DNA of 64,000 nt from Streptococcus sp. SN-1 (lineage in GTDB: Bacteria; Bacillota; Bacilli; Lactobacillales; Streptococcaceae), in NCBI RefSeq assembly GCF_041154385.1, contig NZ_AP028929.1, positions 1,934,501 to 1,998,500 on the forward strand. The letters are read 5' to 3'. Each line of letters opens with the position of its first letter. Positions within the stretch are counted from its first letter, which is position 1. Both the position numbers and the translations under genes were made by a program. Below the pieces are notes generated by a model. That model was given only the letters and a program-made list of their open reading frames with translations, was not told the origin of the DNA and ran no database searches. Of the stretch, positions 10,087 through 22,752 are shown piece after piece.

Positions 10087-11778
10087 ATGAATACAAAAGA
10101 ATTGATTGCTAGCGAATTGGCTAGCATCATTGATAGCCTGGACCAAGAGGCTATTTTAAATTTACTGGAAACCCCTAAAAACTCAGAAATGGGAGACATT
10201 GCTTTTCCTGCTTTTTCTCTTGCAAAAGTCGAACGTAAAGCACCTCAAATGATTGCGGCTGAACTGGCTGAAAAAATTAATAGCCAAGCCTTTGAAAAGG
10301 TTGTTGCAACAGGACCTTACGTCAACTTTTTCCTTGATAAATCTGCCATTTCTGCTCAAGTGTTGCAAGCGGTTATCACTGAAAAAGAACACTATGCTGA
10401 CCAAACTATTGGTAAACAAGAAAATGTTGTTATCGACATGTCTAGTCCCAATATCGCTAAACCATTTTCTATTGGTCACCTACGCTCAACTGTTATCGGA
10501 GATAGCTTGTCACATATTTTCCAAAAAATCGGTTATCAAACGGTCAAGGTCAACCATTTGGGAGACTGGGGTAAACAGTTTGGGATGTTGATTGTTGCCT
10601 ACAAAAAATGGGGCGACGAAGAAGCTGTAAAAGCTCATCCAATCGATGAACTTCTTAAACTCTATGTCCGCATCAATGCTGAGGCTGAAAATGACCCTAG
10701 CTTGGATGAAGAAGCACGCGAATGGTTCCGTAAACTTGAAAATGGAGACGAGGAAGCTCTCGCACTTTGGCAATGGTTCCGTGATGAAAGTTTGGTGGAA
10801 TTTAACCGCCTTTACAATGAATTGCAAGTCGAATTTGACAGCTACAATGGAGAAGCCTTCTACAACGATAAGATGGATGCAGTTGTAGACATTCTTTCTG
10901 AAAAAGGCCTTCTTGTTGAATCAGAAGGTGCCCAAGTTGTGAATCTCGAGAAATATGGAATTGAACATCCAGCCCTTATCAAAAAATCTGATGGTGCAAC
11001 TCTCTACATCACACGTGACTTGGCTGCAGCTCTTTACCGTAAAAACGAATACCAATTTGCTAAATCTATCTACGTCGTTGGTCAAGAGCAATCTGCCCAC
11101 TTTAAACAGCTCAAAGCTGTCTTGCAAGAGATGGGCTACGATTGGAGTGACGACATTACTCACGTTCCTTTTGGTTTGGTTACAAAAGAAGGGAAAAAAC
11201 TCTCTACCCGTAAAGGGAATGTCATCTTGCTAGAGCCTACAGTTGCAGAGGCTGTTAGCCGTGCCAAAGCCCAAATTGAAGCAAAAAATCCTGAACTGGA
11301 AAATAAAGACCAGGTAGCACATGCTGTTGGGGTTGGAGCCATTAAATTCTATGACCTCAAGACTGACCGTACAAATGGATACGATTTCGACCTAGAGGCT
11401 ATGGTATCCTTCGAGGGGGAAACTGGTCCTTATGTTCAATATGCCTACGCTCGTATCCAATCTATCTTACGCAAAGCGGATTTCAAACCAGAAACAGCTG
11501 GTACCTATAGCTTGAATGATGCTGAAAGCTGGGAAATCATCAAACTCATCCAAGACTTCCCACGTATTATCAACCGTGCGGCAGATAACTTTGAACCTTC
11601 TATCATTGCTAAATTTGCAATTAGCCTTGCTCAAGCCTTCAACAAATACTATGCACATACACGTATCTTGGATGAAAGTCCAGAACGCGACAGCCGTCTA
11701 GCTCTCAGCTACGCAACCGCAGTCGTTCTCAAAGAAGCCCTTCGCTTGCTTGGAGTAGAAGCGCCAGAGAAGATGTAA
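10087..11778 (+). CDS. argS: arginyl-tRNA synthetase
   Basis: 563 residues, class I synthetase charging tRNA-Arg. Seen: N-terminal Arg-S additional domain, the HIGH-like motif as FSIGHLRST near residue 130, KLSTRKGN as the KMSKS-type loop near residue 380, and the DALR anticodon-binding C-terminus ending [10 protein letters not shown]. An AAGGAG site precedes the ATG. Promoter is an extended -10 (TGATAAAAT, 10050-10058) with a poor -35. Divergent from argR. Confidence 0.98.
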   Translation: MNTKELIASELASIIDSLDQEAILNLLETPKNSEMGDIAFPAFSLAKVERKAPQMIAAELAEKINSQAFEKVVATGPYVNFFLDKSAISAQVLQAVITEKEHYADQTIGKQENVVIDMSSPNIAKPFSIGHLRSTVIGDSLSHIFQKIGYQTVKVNHLGDWGKQFGMLIVAYKKWGDEEAVKAHPIDELLKLYVRINAEAENDPSLDEEAREWFRKLENGDEEALALWQWFRDESLVEFNRLYNELQVEFDSYNGEAFYNDKMDAVVDILSEKGLLVESEGAQVVNLEKYGIEHPALIKKSDGATLYITRDLAAALYRKNEYQFAKSIYVVGQEQSAHFKQLKAVLQEMGYDWSDDITHVPFGLVTKEGKKLSTRKGNVILLEPTVAEAVSRAKAQIEAKNPELENKDQVAHAVGVGAIKFYDLKTDRTNGYDFDLEAMVSFEGETGPYVQYAYARIQSILRKADFKPETAGTYSLNDAESWEIIKLIQDFPRIINRAADNFEPSIIAKFAISLAQAFNKYYAHTRILDESPERDSRLALSYATAVVLKEALRLLGVEAPEKM

Positions 11779-11785
11779 ATCGTTA

Positions 11786-11970
11786 CAAGAGACTGGAACT
11801 AAAGTTCCTAGTCTCTTGACGGCAATCGCTATATGGCGAATTGCCTAAACGCTTCACTAACTCACCAAACCAAATAATATCGATTTGGTTTGGTTCATGT
11901 CGTAATTTTTTAAATTACTTGATTACGGAACAATCTAAGTAACTAGCGCCAAATCCTATTCGGACTTTGG
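11786..11970. other. row of five hairpins between argS and the 81-residue gene
   Basis: No gene is visible from 11779 to 12070. It contains consecutive perfect or near-perfect stems: CAAGAGACT/AGTCTCTTG with inner GGAACT/AGTTCC (11786-11818); GGCAATCGC/GCG-A-ATTGCC (11821-11845); a perfect 12-bp stem ACCAAACCAAAT/ATTTGGTTTGGT (11864-11894); CGTAAT/ATTACG with an alternative GTAATT/AATTAC (11901-11927); CCAAA-TCC/GGA-C-TTTGG (11949-11970). The first hairpin has no T-run after it on either strand, so it is not an ordinary terminator. Nature unknown: structured RNA, or repeat-derived debris at a rearrangement point. Confidence 0.55.
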
Positions 11971-12070
11971 ATTAGAAGCCTATCAAAATTTTGCTAACTT
12001 GATCTGCTATTTTAGGCCCACTGAATCAATTTATTCACTACTACTTCTTTATCATACAGGGAGATTTCCT

Positions 12071-12316
12071 ATGAGCCAATATGCTTATATCCTCGTTGTA
12101 ATTAGCTTGGTGTTCCTTTTTCTGCTCAATAAGTACGAGAAGGAGAGACTTCAAAGGCTCTACCAAGAACAACTTTTGAAGGATGAAACATTTAGGGCTG
12201 ACATCAAAGAGAAGATTCACACGACTGAAAACATCAATGATGTCATTGCTTACATCAATAAAACTTATCATCTAGGAATGTTACTGTCAAAAGACATTAC
12301 AGATCAATTGAAATAA
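12071..12316 (+). CDS. small single-pass membrane protein, unknown function
   Basis: 81 residues: an N-terminal hydrophobic helix (residues 4-20, YILVVISLVFLFLLNKY) followed by a charged, probably helical cytoplasmic tail with many Lys and Glu. The ATG at 12071 follows AGGGAGA; an in-frame ORF begins 24 codons earlier but without a ribosome site. Lies just upstream of gpsA with its own terminator, so probably a separate unit. I recall a homologue at this place in pneumococcal genomes, of unknown function. Confidence 0.7.
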   Translation: MSQYAYILVVISLVFLFLLNKYEKERLQRLYQEQLLKDETFRADIKEKIHTTENINDVIAYINKTYHLGMLLSKDITDQLK

Positions 12317-12341
12317 ACCTAGCTATACTATAACGAATATC

Positions 12342-12378
12342 AAAACCGAGACTGAGAGTTTAATAGCCTCGGTTTTTA
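12342..12378 (+). terminator. terminator after the 81-residue gene
   Basis: AAAACCGAG / CTCGGTTTT stem with an internal loop, followed by TTTATAT. Confidence 0.8.
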
Positions 12379-12479
12379 TATATTTTTCAAACAACAAAGC
12401 CACCACTCCCCAGCAATGCAAGTGCAAAATCCCCTAGAATGTGATAAAATAAAAAGAGAACTCTATAAAGGAGGAAAAC

Positions 12480-13496
12480 ATGGAAAAACAAACCGTCGCC
12501 GTCTTGGGGCCTGGTTCTTGGGGAACTGCCCTTTCACAAGTCTTAAATGATAATGGACACGAGGTACGTATTTGGGGAAATCTTCCCGAGCAAATCAATG
12601 AAATTAATACACACCATACTAATAAACAATACTTTAAAGATGTCGTTCTAGATGAAAATATTATTGCCTACACCGACTTATCAGAGGCACTGAAAGATGT
12701 AGATGCGATTTTGTTTGTTGTCCCAACAAAAGTGACACGACTTGTTGCCCAACAAGTTGCAAAAACCTTAGACCATAAGGCGATCATCATGCACGCGTCA
12801 AAGGGATTAGAGCCTGATAGCCATAAACGATTATCAACCATCCTTGAAGAAGAAATTCCTGAACATCTCCGCAGTGATATCGTCGTTGTCTCAGGGCCTA
12901 GCCATGCAGAAGAGACCATTGTGCGTGACCTGACTTTAATCACTGCTGCTTCTAAAGATTTACACACAGCTCAATACGTTCAAGAACTCTTTAGTAATCA
13001 CTACTTCCGACTTTATACCAATACGGATGTTATCGGGGTCGAAACCGCTGGTGCTCTTAAAAACATTATCGCTGTCGGTGCTGGAGCCTTACATGGTTTA
13101 GGATTTGGTGACAATGCCAAGGCAGCCATCATCGCTCGAGGCTTGGCAGAAATTACCCGCTTAGGAGTAGCACTCGGTGCCAGTCCATTGACCTATAGTG
13201 GCTTGTCTGGTGTAGGAGACTTGATCGTAACGGGAACCTCCATCCACTCTCGTAACTGGAGAGCCGGAGATGCTCTTGGTCGTGGAGAATCTCTAGCTGA
13301 TATCGAAGCCAATATGGGCATGGTGATTGAAGGAATTTCAACGACACGAGCAGCCTATGAACTAGCACAAGAACTTGGAGTCTATATGCCAATTACACAG
13401 GCCATTTACCAAGTTATTTACCACGGAACCAATATCAAAGATGCCATTTATGACATCATGAACAATGAATTTAAAGCAGAAAATGAGTGGTCTTAA
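12480..13496 (+). CDS. gpsA: NAD(P)-dependent glycerol-3-phosphate dehydrogenase
   Basis: 338 residues. Makes sn-glycerol-3-phosphate from dihydroxyacetone phosphate for membrane lipids and teichoic acid precursors. Seen: N-terminal Rossmann motif [11 protein letters not shown], the catalytic Lys region [15 protein letters not shown] near residue 190 and the substrate-binding [26 protein letters not shown] ribosome site; extended -10 promoter (TGATAAAAT near 12441). galU follows after 21 bases and is likely in the same transcript. Confidence 0.97.
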   Translation: MEKQTVAVLGPGSWGTALSQVLNDNGHEVRIWGNLPEQINEINTHHTNKQYFKDVVLDENIIAYTDLSEALKDVDAILFVVPTKVTRLVAQQVAKTLDHKAIIMHASKGLEPDSHKRLSTILEEEIPEHLRSDIVVVSGPSHAEETIVRDLTLITAASKDLHTAQYVQELFSNHYFRLYTNTDVIGVETAGALKNIIAVGAGALHGLGFGDNAKAAIIARGLAEITRLGVALGASPLTYSGLSGVGDLIVTGTSIHSRNWRAGDALGRGESLADIEANMGMVIEGISTTRAAYELAQELGVYMPITQAIYQVIYHGTNIKDAIYDIMNNEFKAENEWS

Positions 13497-13517
13497 CCCT
13501 CTAAAGAAAGGATTCTT

Positions 13518-14414
13518 ATGTCATCAAAAGTTAGAAAGGCAGTCATCCCTGCCGCTGGACTCGGAACTCGATTTTTACCAGCAACCAAGGCCCTTGCCAA
13601 AGAAATGTTGCCAATTGTAGACAAACCAACTATCCAGTTTATCGTGGAAGAGGCTCTTAAATCAGGTATTGAAGATATTCTGGTTGTCACTGGTAAATCC
13701 AAACGCTCTATTGAGGACCACTTTGACTCAAACTTTGAGCTTGAGTACAACCTCAAAGAAAAAGGCAAGCATGACTTGCTAAAATTGGTAGACGAAACAA
13801 CTGGCATTCGCCTTCACTTTATCCGTCAAAGCCATCCTCGTGGTCTTGGGGATGCTGTCTTACAAGCCAAAGCTTTTGTTGGGAATGAACCCTTCGTTGT
13901 CATGCTGGGCGATGACCTTATGGACATCACAGATGAGTACGCCATTCCTTTGACAAAACAATTGATGAACGATTACGAGACGACACACGCATCAACCATT
14001 GCTGTCATGCCCGTACCACACGAAGACGTTTCATCATATGGAGTCATCGCTCCTCAAGGAGAAGGAATCAATGGACTCTATAGTGTTGAAACTTTCGTAG
14101 AAAAACCAGCTCCCGAAGATGCACCAAGTGATTTAGCAATTATCGGTCGCTATCTACTCACACCAGAAATTTTTGATATTCTCGAAAAACAAGCTCCTGG
14201 CGCTGGAAATGAAATCCAGCTTACCGACGCTATTGATACGCTCAATAAAACACAACGTGTTTTCTCTCGTGAATTTACAGGAGCTCGTTACGACGTTGGG
14301 GATAAGTTTGGCTTTATGAAAACATCTATTGACTACGCCCTCAAGCACCCACAAGTCAAAGATGACTTGAAAGATTACATCATCCAACTAGGAAAAGAAT
14401 TGGCTGAGAAGTAA
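13518..14414 (+). CDS. galU: UTP-glucose-1-phosphate uridylyltransferase
   Basis: 298 residues. Makes UDP-glucose for capsule, teichoic acid glycolipids and galactose use; in pneumococcus galU is needed for capsule. Seen: the nucleotide-binding signature [19 protein letters not shown] near residue 12, the catalytic VMLGDDLMD near residue 130 and FVEKP near 195. Second gene of a gpsA-galU unit closed by a strong terminator. Confidence 0.97.
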   Translation: MSSKVRKAVIPAAGLGTRFLPATKALAKEMLPIVDKPTIQFIVEEALKSGIEDILVVTGKSKRSIEDHFDSNFELEYNLKEKGKHDLLKLVDETTGIRLHFIRQSHPRGLGDAVLQAKAFVGNEPFVVMLGDDLMDITDEYAIPLTKQLMNDYETTHASTIAVMPVPHEDVSSYGVIAPQGEGINGLYSVETFVEKPAPEDAPSDLAIIGRYLLTPEIFDILEKQAPGAGNEIQLTDAIDTLNKTQRVFSREFTGARYDVGDKFGFMKTSIDYALKHPQVKDDLKDYIIQLGKELAEK

Positions 14415-14420
14415 TAACAT

Positions 14421-14456
14421 AAAAAGATAAGGTTCAAAAATGCCTTATCTTTTTTC
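14421..14456 (+). terminator. terminator after galU
   Basis: Stem AAAAAGATAAGG / CCTTATCTTTTTT, T-run included; lies between convergent galU and the rhomboid gene and may work both ways. Confidence 0.9.
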
Positions 14457-14481
14457 ATTACACAAATTTACATATTAGTCA

Positions 14482-15162
14482 TCACAATCCCATTCCCTTG
14501 TAGAAAAGCAAGACTGCAAGTCCTACAAACAACACTACCGCTCCTAACCTCTGACTAGCACTATACATCCGTCTTTCTCCTCTAACTGGAAAGATAACTG
14601 CTAGAAATGCACCACCAACTGCACCTCCGATATGACCTGCTAGACTGATTCCTGGAATCAGAACACTTCCAATAATATTAACCACAAAAAGTGTCAGATA
14701 AGACTGTCCTAGATGTTGGATATAGGGGTTGCGAGTGGCATAGCGAAGAATGATAATCGCGGAAAATAGCCCATAGAGAGAAGTCGAGGCTCCTGCTGCT
14801 AAGGATTTGGGACTAAATACCAAAACAAAGAGATTGCCCATCATTCCTGATAAAAGATAGAGAAAGAAAAACTTCTTGGATCCGAAAATTTCCTCTACTT
14901 GCCTACCAAGATAATAGAGCGAAAGCATATTAACAATGAAATGCTCCCACCCAATATGAACAAAAATAGCAGAGAAGAGACGCCAAATCTGCTCAGGAAA
15001 GAGGCGAATAGCCGGCCCATACATGGCTCCAAATCGAAATAGGGTATCCGCCCTGTCAAAGTTTCCTCCTGTAGTCACCAACATTAGTAGAAATACCAAG
15101 GCCGTCACTAAGAGGAAGAAACTCGTCACAGGGTAACGTCTATCAAAGATTTCCTTCATCAA
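14482..15162 (-). CDS. rhomboid family intramembrane serine protease
   Basis: 226 residues with about six or seven membrane helices. Seen: Asn/His-rich helix HIGWEHFIVNMLSLYYLG, the catalytic Ser segment AAGASTSLYGLF and the catalytic His in SLAGHIGGAVGGAFLA, the Ser-His dyad of bacterial rhomboids (GxSx loop reads GAST). It cleaves within or near membrane helices; substrate unknown. The start overlaps the end of the cyclo-ligase gene by 20 bases, so translation is coupled. Two adjacent Met codons make the start uncertain by one residue. Confidence 0.9.
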   Translation of the reverse strand: MMKEIFDRRYPVTSFFLLVTALVFLLMLVTTGGNFDRADTLFRFGAMYGPAIRLFPEQIWRLFSAIFVHIGWEHFIVNMLSLYYLGRQVEEIFGSKKFFFLYLLSGMMGNLFVLVFSPKSLAAGASTSLYGLFSAIIILRYATRNPYIQHLGQSYLTLFVVNIIGSVLIPGISLAGHIGGAVGGAFLAVIFPVRGERRMYSASQRLGAVVLFVGLAVLLFYKGMGL

Positions 15163-15682
15163 TTAATACCTCCTGAACAGGAATATCATGGTTTTCAGGC
15201 ATAAAGTCCTGAACTTGACAAGGATATATCGTACTCAAAGTATGACCAGAAAAATGTTCCAGATAGCGATCATAGTAACCTCCACCGTAGCCAATCCGAT
15301 AGCCCTTGGTCGTAAAAGCCAAGCCAGGAACATGAATCAAATCAATCCGAGAGGCATCTACCACTTCCAAATCTCCCTGTGGCTCCAGTAAGCCAAAGGA
15401 AGTTTTTACCAACTGCTGCGGATCATAGACTACAAAGTCCATGCGCCCCTTGGGATAAGTTTTGGGTATCAGAACCTTCTTGCCGTCCCTCAGCGCCTGG
15501 TCAATCAGTTCCTGAGTTTGAAACTCATGAGGAAAAGAGAGGTAGCTTGCGATGACCTTGGCTTCTTGGTAAAAGGGGTGTTGTAAAAGTCGCTCAGTTA
15601 AAGCTTGGTCTATAAACTGTTTTTGCTCTCGAGGGATAGCCTTCATTTCGTGCAAGACTTGCTTGCGTAATTCCGATTTCAT
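15143..15682 (-). CDS. 5-formyltetrahydrofolate cyclo-ligase
   Basis: 179 residues. ATP-dependent conversion of 5-formyl-THF to 5,10-methenyl-THF in one-carbon metabolism. Seen: N-terminal basic KSELRKQVL, and the family signature GYRIGYGGGYYDRYL near residue 125, which binds ATP phosphate. The ATG at 15682 follows AGAGGG at seven bases; a TTG two codons earlier is possible but less likely. Part of a minus-strand operon dapH - deacetylase - cyclo-ligase - rhomboid. Confidence 0.93.
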   Translation of the reverse strand: MKSELRKQVLHEMKAIPREQKQFIDQALTERLLQHPFYQEAKVIASYLSFPHEFQTQELIDQALRDGKKVLIPKTYPKGRMDFVVYDPQQLVKTSFGLLEPQGDLEVVDASRIDLIHVPGLAFTTKGYRIGYGGGYYDRYLEHFSGHTLSTIYPCQVQDFMPENHDIPVQEVLIDEGNL

Positions 15683-15693
15683 AGACAAGCCCT

Positions 15694-16824
15694 CTACTCT
15701 ACTGCCTTCTTTTTCAGGAAACTAGAGACCGCATCTACCCCAATGGCTAAGGCTTCTTCCTTAGGACTCATCTGAGGGTGATGAAGGGCGTAGGGACTAT
15801 CTATACCAAGCCAGAACATAACGCCATCAACTTTTGAAAGGAGATAACCAAAGTCTTCACCTGTCATAGCAGGCTCGATATCAATCAACTCAATTCCGTC
15901 TTTTTCTTCAAAGAAATCCATCAGTTCACGCGCCAAAGCTGGATTATTTTCAACAGGCAGATAACCACCTTGCTTGAGTTCCACTTCGACTTCCATATCA
16001 AAGGCTGCTGCAACTCCTTCTGCAACTGTTTTGACCCTCTTTTGCACCAAGAGACTCATATCCTGTGTCAACGCCCGAATGGTTCCATGCAAAAAGGCTG
16101 TGTCTGTGATAACATTGTTGGTTGTTCCAGCCTGAAAAACACCAAAGGTCACCACCGCTCCCTCGATTGGGTTGACATTGCGGCTAACAACTGACTGCAC
16201 CTGGGTCACAAAGTAACTAGCCGCCACCAAGGCGTCATTGGCTTCATGAGGAAAAGCTGCATGTCCTCCTTTACCTTTAAAACGAATCTTCACCTCGCAA
16301 GTCCCTGCAAAAAGTGTATGAGTATTGGTCGCAATTTGTCCAACCTTCAGATCTGGTCGAACATGGAGGCCATAAAACTGGTCTGGCAACCAATCTCCAA
16401 AAGCGCCATCCTCATACATGAGCATGCCACCAGCTTCATTTTCTTCAGCAGGCTGAAACAGAAAGAGCATATTGTTCTTTGGTTGCTCCTCAAGGGCTCG
16501 CTCAAGACAGCCCAAGGCAATGGTCATGTGGAAATCATGTCCACAAGCGTGCATACGATCTTGGTGCTGAGAGGCGAAAGGAAGGCCTGTTTGTTCGACA
16601 ATAGGTAGGCCATCAATATCTGTTCTCCAACCAATGGTTCGCTCTGGCTGACTTCCCTGCAAATAAACCAAAATACCTGTCCGCCAAGTACGAACTTGGA
16701 CAAAATCCTTGCCCGCAGTCAATTTTTCAATCACATCCAGCAAATAAGCCTGAGTCTTGAACTCCTCCAAGCCAATCTCTGGAATCTGGTGCAAATCTCG
16801 TCTAGTCTGAATCAAATCTAACAT
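15694..16824 (-). CDS. M20 amidohydrolase, probable N-acetyldiaminopimelate deacetylase
   Basis: 376 residues of the M20D metallo-amidohydrolase family. Seen: metal-binding HACGHDFHM near residue 95, [12 protein letters not shown] near 127, and late HPQMSP. Removes acetyl from N-acetyl-LL-diaminopimelate in the acetylase branch of the lysine/DAP pathway; the neighbour dapH makes the acetylated precursor, which supports this choice over other M20 hydrolases such as hippurate hydrolases. Starts ATG at 16824. Stops 11 bases before the cyclo-ligase start. Confidence 0.88.
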   Translation of the reverse strand: MLDLIQTRRDLHQIPEIGLEEFKTQAYLLDVIEKLTAGKDFVQVRTWRTGILVYLQGSQPERTIGWRTDIDGLPIVEQTGLPFASQHQDRMHACGHDFHMTIALGCLERALEEQPKNNMLFLFQPAEENEAGGMLMYEDGAFGDWLPDQFYGLHVRPDLKVGQIATNTHTLFAGTCEVKIRFKGKGGHAAFPHEANDALVAASYFVTQVQSVVSRNVNPIEGAVVTFGVFQAGTTNNVITDTAFLHGTIRALTQDMSLLVQKRVKTVAEGVAAAFDMEVEVELKQGGYLPVENNPALARELMDFFEEKDGIELIDIEPAMTGEDFGYLLSKVDGVMFWLGIDSPYALHHPQMSPKEEALAIGVDAVSSFLKKKAVE

Positions 16825-16850
16825 CTATCTGTCCTCCTATATAGCAGAAA

Positions 16851-16874
16851 GAGGCTGGAAAAGGGTTCCGCCTC
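16851..16874 (-). promoter_or_regulatory. intercistronic hairpin between dapH and the deacetylase
   Basis: GAGGC-T-GGAA / TTCC-GCCTC stem in the 66-base gap. It lacks a clear T-run in the direction of transcription, so it may stabilise or partly terminate rather than end the operon. Confidence 0.45.
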
Positions 16875-16890
16875 TATTTTTCTTTTACCA

Positions 16891-17589
16891 TTACAAGGTA
16901 CGAAGCGCATCCTCTAGCGCTGTTTTTTGTTGGGTTTGGGCATCAATCTCTTTGATAATGCGAGCTGGAACACCTGCTACCACCACGTTTTCTGGGACAT
17001 CTTGGGTAACAATAGCTCCTGCTGCCACAACTGAACCACTACCGATTTGGACTCCTTCGATAACCACTGCATTGGCACCAATCAGAACATTGTCCCCAAC
17101 ACGGACTGGTTCTGCGCTAGCTGGCTCAATCACACCTGCCAAAACGGCACCCGCACCAACGTGACTGTTTTTCCCAACGATAGCACGGCCACCAAGGATA
17201 GCCCCCATGTCAATCATAGTTCCTGCACCAATTTCAGCACCAATATTGATAACAGCCCCCATCATGATAACAGCATTATCACCAATTTCAACTTGATCAC
17301 GGATAATAGCACCTGGCTCGATACGAGCATTGATATCACGTTTATCTAGCAAAGGAACGGCAGAATTACGAGCGTCTTGCTCAACAACATAGTCTTGATT
17401 TTCTACTAAACCCTCGAGAAGAGGAGCTACGTCCTTCCAGTCTCCAAATAGGACATTTCCTAGTTTAACAACAGATCCAGGTACAGCAGTTGCAAGTTCC
17501 CCCTCAAAGGTTACTTTCACACTGGTTTTCTTTTCAGCATTGGCGATAAATTGGATAATTTCTTGAGCGTTCATTTTTGTGGCAGTCAT
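16891..17589 (-). CDS. dapH: 2,3,4,5-tetrahydropyridine-2,6-dicarboxylate N-acetyltransferase
   Basis: 232 residues. Acetylates tetrahydrodipicolinate in the lysine pathway; in streptococci lysine serves cross-bridges and protein. Seen: an N-terminal alpha-helical DapH domain, then left-handed parallel beta-helix hexapeptide repeats ([19 protein letters not shown]... with repeated I/V-G-x-x pattern) from about residue 90 to 200. GGAGG site five bases before the ATG at 17589. First gene of a four-gene minus-strand operon. Confidence 0.95.
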   Translation of the reverse strand: MTATKMNAQEIIQFIANAEKKTSVKVTFEGELATAVPGSVVKLGNVLFGDWKDVAPLLEGLVENQDYVVEQDARNSAVPLLDKRDINARIEPGAIIRDQVEIGDNAVIMMGAVINIGAEIGAGTMIDMGAILGGRAIVGKNSHVGAGAVLAGVIEPASAEPVRVGDNVLIGANAVVIEGVQIGSGSVVAAGAIVTQDVPENVVVAGVPARIIKEIDAQTQQKTALEDALRTL

Positions 17590-17628
17590 AGGCGCCTCCT
17601 AGTTCATTTTAATGATACCTATTCTACC

Positions 17629-17657
17629 AAAAAAGGCCTCAAATTTGAAGCCTTTTT
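17629..17657. terminator. bidirectional terminator between EamA gene and dapH
   Basis: AAAAAGGC-T-TCAAATTTGA-A-GCCTTTTT inverted repeat flanked by A and T runs. The rest of 17658-17817 has no gene; a TCGGTA/TACCGA stem lies at about 17704-17728 and an AT-rich stretch ahead of it. Confidence 0.75.
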
Positions 17658-17817
17658 GTTTGTTTTTAGGTATGATTTTTAGGGATGTGAGATAAAACGT
17701 GCTGTCGGTAAAAGCAGGCCCCTACCGATACAACCTAAAAACACTCTTCACAACTATCTCCCCATGTTTTATTGACTATTCTAGTATAGCACACTTTTAG
17801 AATTAAGAAAAGACTTT

Positions 17818-18729
17818 TTATTTACTTTCTTTCGCTTCTTCTATCGATAGGAAAATCATAGGTAAAATAATCAAGGCCATTGCTAGAAGAAGGGACCAAT
17901 CCACTACCAAGCCTAAAAACAAAACACTCAAAAGGGCAGAAGAGAGAGGTTCACTGGCACTGATAACGGAAACCACCAAAGGAGAAACCAAGGAAACAGC
18001 CTTCATTGAAATGAAAAAGGCAAAAGCCGTCCCAAAGAAAGCGATAATGAGGCAAATCAAGATACTCCAAATATCAGGAGTAAAGGAAAGCTGATAAACC
18101 GGCGAGAGAACATTGCTAAATAAACCTGCCAAAATCATCCCCCACCCAACCGTGGGAACAAAACCGTAGCGCTTAGCAAAAGGCTGAGGTAGGATAACAT
18201 TAAACATAACCCCCATAGCGCTCAGCAGACCTGTTATAAGGGCTAGCGGCGTCATGGATAACTGAGAGAGATCTCCCTTTGTCGCCATCAAACAAACACC
18301 CAACATGGCAACCAAAACATAGAAAATAGCACTTTTTGAAGCTCGTTTTTGATAAACCAAGCGATTGTAAAAGAGGATAAAGACAGGGCTAATAAACTGT
18401 AAAATAGTTGCTGTCGCTGCATTTGAATATTCTACACAGAGATAGAAAAAATACTGGACTGAAAAAATCCCCAAAATAGCATAGGCTAAAAAGGGCAGGT
18501 AATTTTTCTTATCTCGCCAAATATCTAGCACTTGCGATTTTAATTGCATTGCAGACCAAATGAGCACAAGACTCCCTGCCAGTGTCAAACGCATAGAAGT
18601 AATCCAGCCCGAAGACACCTGGTAATGAGTAAAGAAATACTCTCCTAAAATTCCACATATTCCCCAGATTAAGCCGGATAGGAGCGAATAAATGGTTCCT
18701 TTAACAATCTTTTTCTGATATTGATTCAT
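17818..18729 (-). CDS. EamA/DMT family transporter
   Basis: 303 residues with ten predicted membrane helices in two five-helix halves, the drug/metabolite transporter (EamA) pattern; substrate unknown. The ORF can be extended to 18792, but that would place the start inside the terminator of pbp1b, so the Met at 18729 (MNQYQKK) is preferred although the ribosome site is poorly spaced. Monocistronic. Confidence 0.85.
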   Translation of the reverse strand: MNQYQKKIVKGTIYSLLSGLIWGICGILGEYFFTHYQVSSGWITSMRLTLAGSLVLIWSAMQLKSQVLDIWRDKKNYLPFLAYAILGIFSVQYFFYLCVEYSNAATATILQFISPVFILFYNRLVYQKRASKSAIFYVLVAMLGVCLMATKGDLSQLSMTPLALITGLLSAMGVMFNVILPQPFAKRYGFVPTVGWGMILAGLFSNVLSPVYQLSFTPDIWSILICLIIAFFGTAFAFFISMKAVSLVSPLVVSVISASEPLSSALLSVLFLGLVVDWSLLLAMALIILPMIFLSIEEAKESK

Positions 18730-18747
18730 ACCTTTATTGTAACACGA

Positions 18748-18791
18748 AAGGGAAAAAGAAAAAAGTGGCAATCCATTGATTAGCCACTTCA
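18748..18791 (-). terminator. terminator of pbp1b
   Basis: Minus-strand stem AAGTGGC-T-AATC / GATT-GCCACTT followed by TTTTTTCTTTTTC. Confidence 0.88.
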
Positions 18792-18811
18792 TTTAGCACA
18801 GTTTATAGAAC

Positions 18812-21319
<2,508 letters not shown>

Positions 21320-21418
21320 TCAATAAAATAGCCACTTTCTTCCCTATTCTGCTAGGCTATTGCCCAAGTTTGTGATACAATAGTTAGAAACAATAATTTT
21401 AAAAAGGAGAAAAGACAC

Positions 21419-22675
21419 ATGCACATTTTTGATGAGCTAAAAGAGCGTGGTTTGATTTTTCAAACGACTGATGAAGAAGCTTTGCGTAAAGCCCTAGAAG
21501 AAGGTCAAGTTTCTTATTATACTGGCTACGATCCAACTGCTGACAGCCTTCACCTAGGCCATCTTGTCGCAATCTTGACAAGTCGTCGCTTGCAACTAGC
21601 AGGTCACAAACCTTATGCGCTCGTTGGCGGTGCTACAGGTCTCATCGGAGATCCGTCCTTCAAAGATGCTGAACGTAGTCTCCAAACAAAAGACACAGTA
21701 GATGGCTGGGTCAAGTCTATCCAAGGACAACTTTCTCGTTTTCTTGACTTTGAAAATGGCAAAAACAAGGCTGTCATGGTCAACAACTACGACTGGTTTG
21801 GCAGCATCAGCTTCATTGACTTCCTCCGTGATATCGGAAAATACTTCACTGTCAACTATATGATGAGCAAGGAATCTGTGAAAAAACGGATTGAAACTGG
21901 GATTTCCTACACTGAGTTTGCCTACCAAATCATGCAAGGTTATGACTTCTTCGTCCTTAACCAAGATCACAACGTAACGCTACAAATCGGTGGTTCTGAC
22001 CAGTGGGGAAATATGACAGCTGGTACCGAATTGCTTCGTCGTAAGGCTGACAAGACTGGCCACGTTATCACTGTTCCATTGATTACAGATGCAACTGGTA
22101 AGAAATTTGGTAAATCAGAAGGAAACGCAGTTTGGCTCAATCCTGAAAAGACTTCCCCATACGAAATGTACCAATTCTGGATGAACGTTATGGACGCTGA
22201 CGCTGTTCGCTTCTTGAAGATCTTTACTTTCTTGTCACTTGAGGAGATTGAAGACATTCGTAAACAATTTGAAGCAGCGCCACACGAACGCTTGGCTCAA
22301 AAAGTCTTGGCTCGTGAAGTCGTAACACTTGTTCACGGCGAAGAAGCTTACAAAGAAGCCCTCAACATCACTGAGCAACTCTTTGCAGGAAATATCAAAA
22401 ATCTTTCTGTTAAAGAACTCAAACAAGGACTTCGTGGCGTGCCAAACTACCAAGTTCAAGCAGATGAAAACCACAATATCGTGGAACTTCTCGTGGCATC
22501 TGGTGTGGTTAACTCAAAACGCCAAGCCCGTGAAGATGTCCAAAATGGAGCTATTTACGTAAACGGCGACCGTATCCAAGACCTTGACTATGTCTTGAGC
22601 GACGCAGATAAGTTAGAGAACGAACTGACTGTTATCCGTCGCGGGAAGAAAAAATACTTCGTATTGACTTACTAA
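21419..22675 (+). CDS. tyrS: tyrosyl-tRNA synthetase
   Basis: 418 residues, class I synthetase for tRNA-Tyr. Seen: HIGH-type HLGHLVAIL near residue 45, KFGKSEG as KMSKS loop near 232, and a C-terminal S4-like RNA-binding domain ([18 protein letters not shown]). Promoter is an extended -10 (TGATACAAT, 21373-21381); AAGGAG ribosome site. No T-box leader is visible in the 130-base upstream region. Confidence 0.98.
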   Translation: MHIFDELKERGLIFQTTDEEALRKALEEGQVSYYTGYDPTADSLHLGHLVAILTSRRLQLAGHKPYALVGGATGLIGDPSFKDAERSLQTKDTVDGWVKSIQGQLSRFLDFENGKNKAVMVNNYDWFGSISFIDFLRDIGKYFTVNYMMSKESVKKRIETGISYTEFAYQIMQGYDFFVLNQDHNVTLQIGGSDQWGNMTAGTELLRRKADKTGHVITVPLITDATGKKFGKSEGNAVWLNPEKTSPYEMYQFWMNVMDADAVRFLKIFTFLSLEEIEDIRKQFEAAPHERLAQKVLAREVVTLVHGEEAYKEALNITEQLFAGNIKNLSVKELKQGLRGVPNYQVQADENHNIVELLVASGVVNSKRQAREDVQNGAIYVNGDRIQDLDYVLSDADKLENELTVIRRGKKKYFVLTY

Positions 22676-22699
22676 ATTATTAAACATTTACCTATAAAC

Positions 22700-22735
22700 A
22701 AAGGAGTTACCCTCGAGAAAGGTAACTCCTTTTTG
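22700..22735. terminator. terminator after tyrS
   Basis: AAAGGAGTTACC / GGTAACTCCTTTTT stem with nine-base loop, between convergent tyrS and the ATPase gene; strong in both directions. Confidence 0.92.
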
Positions 22736-22752
22736 CTGTGAATAGTCCCCAC

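Noticed and set aside
12041..12271. Minus-strand open frame opposite the 81-residue gene
   Set aside because: Shadow frame without a ribosome site; the plus-strand gene has a start, site and terminator.
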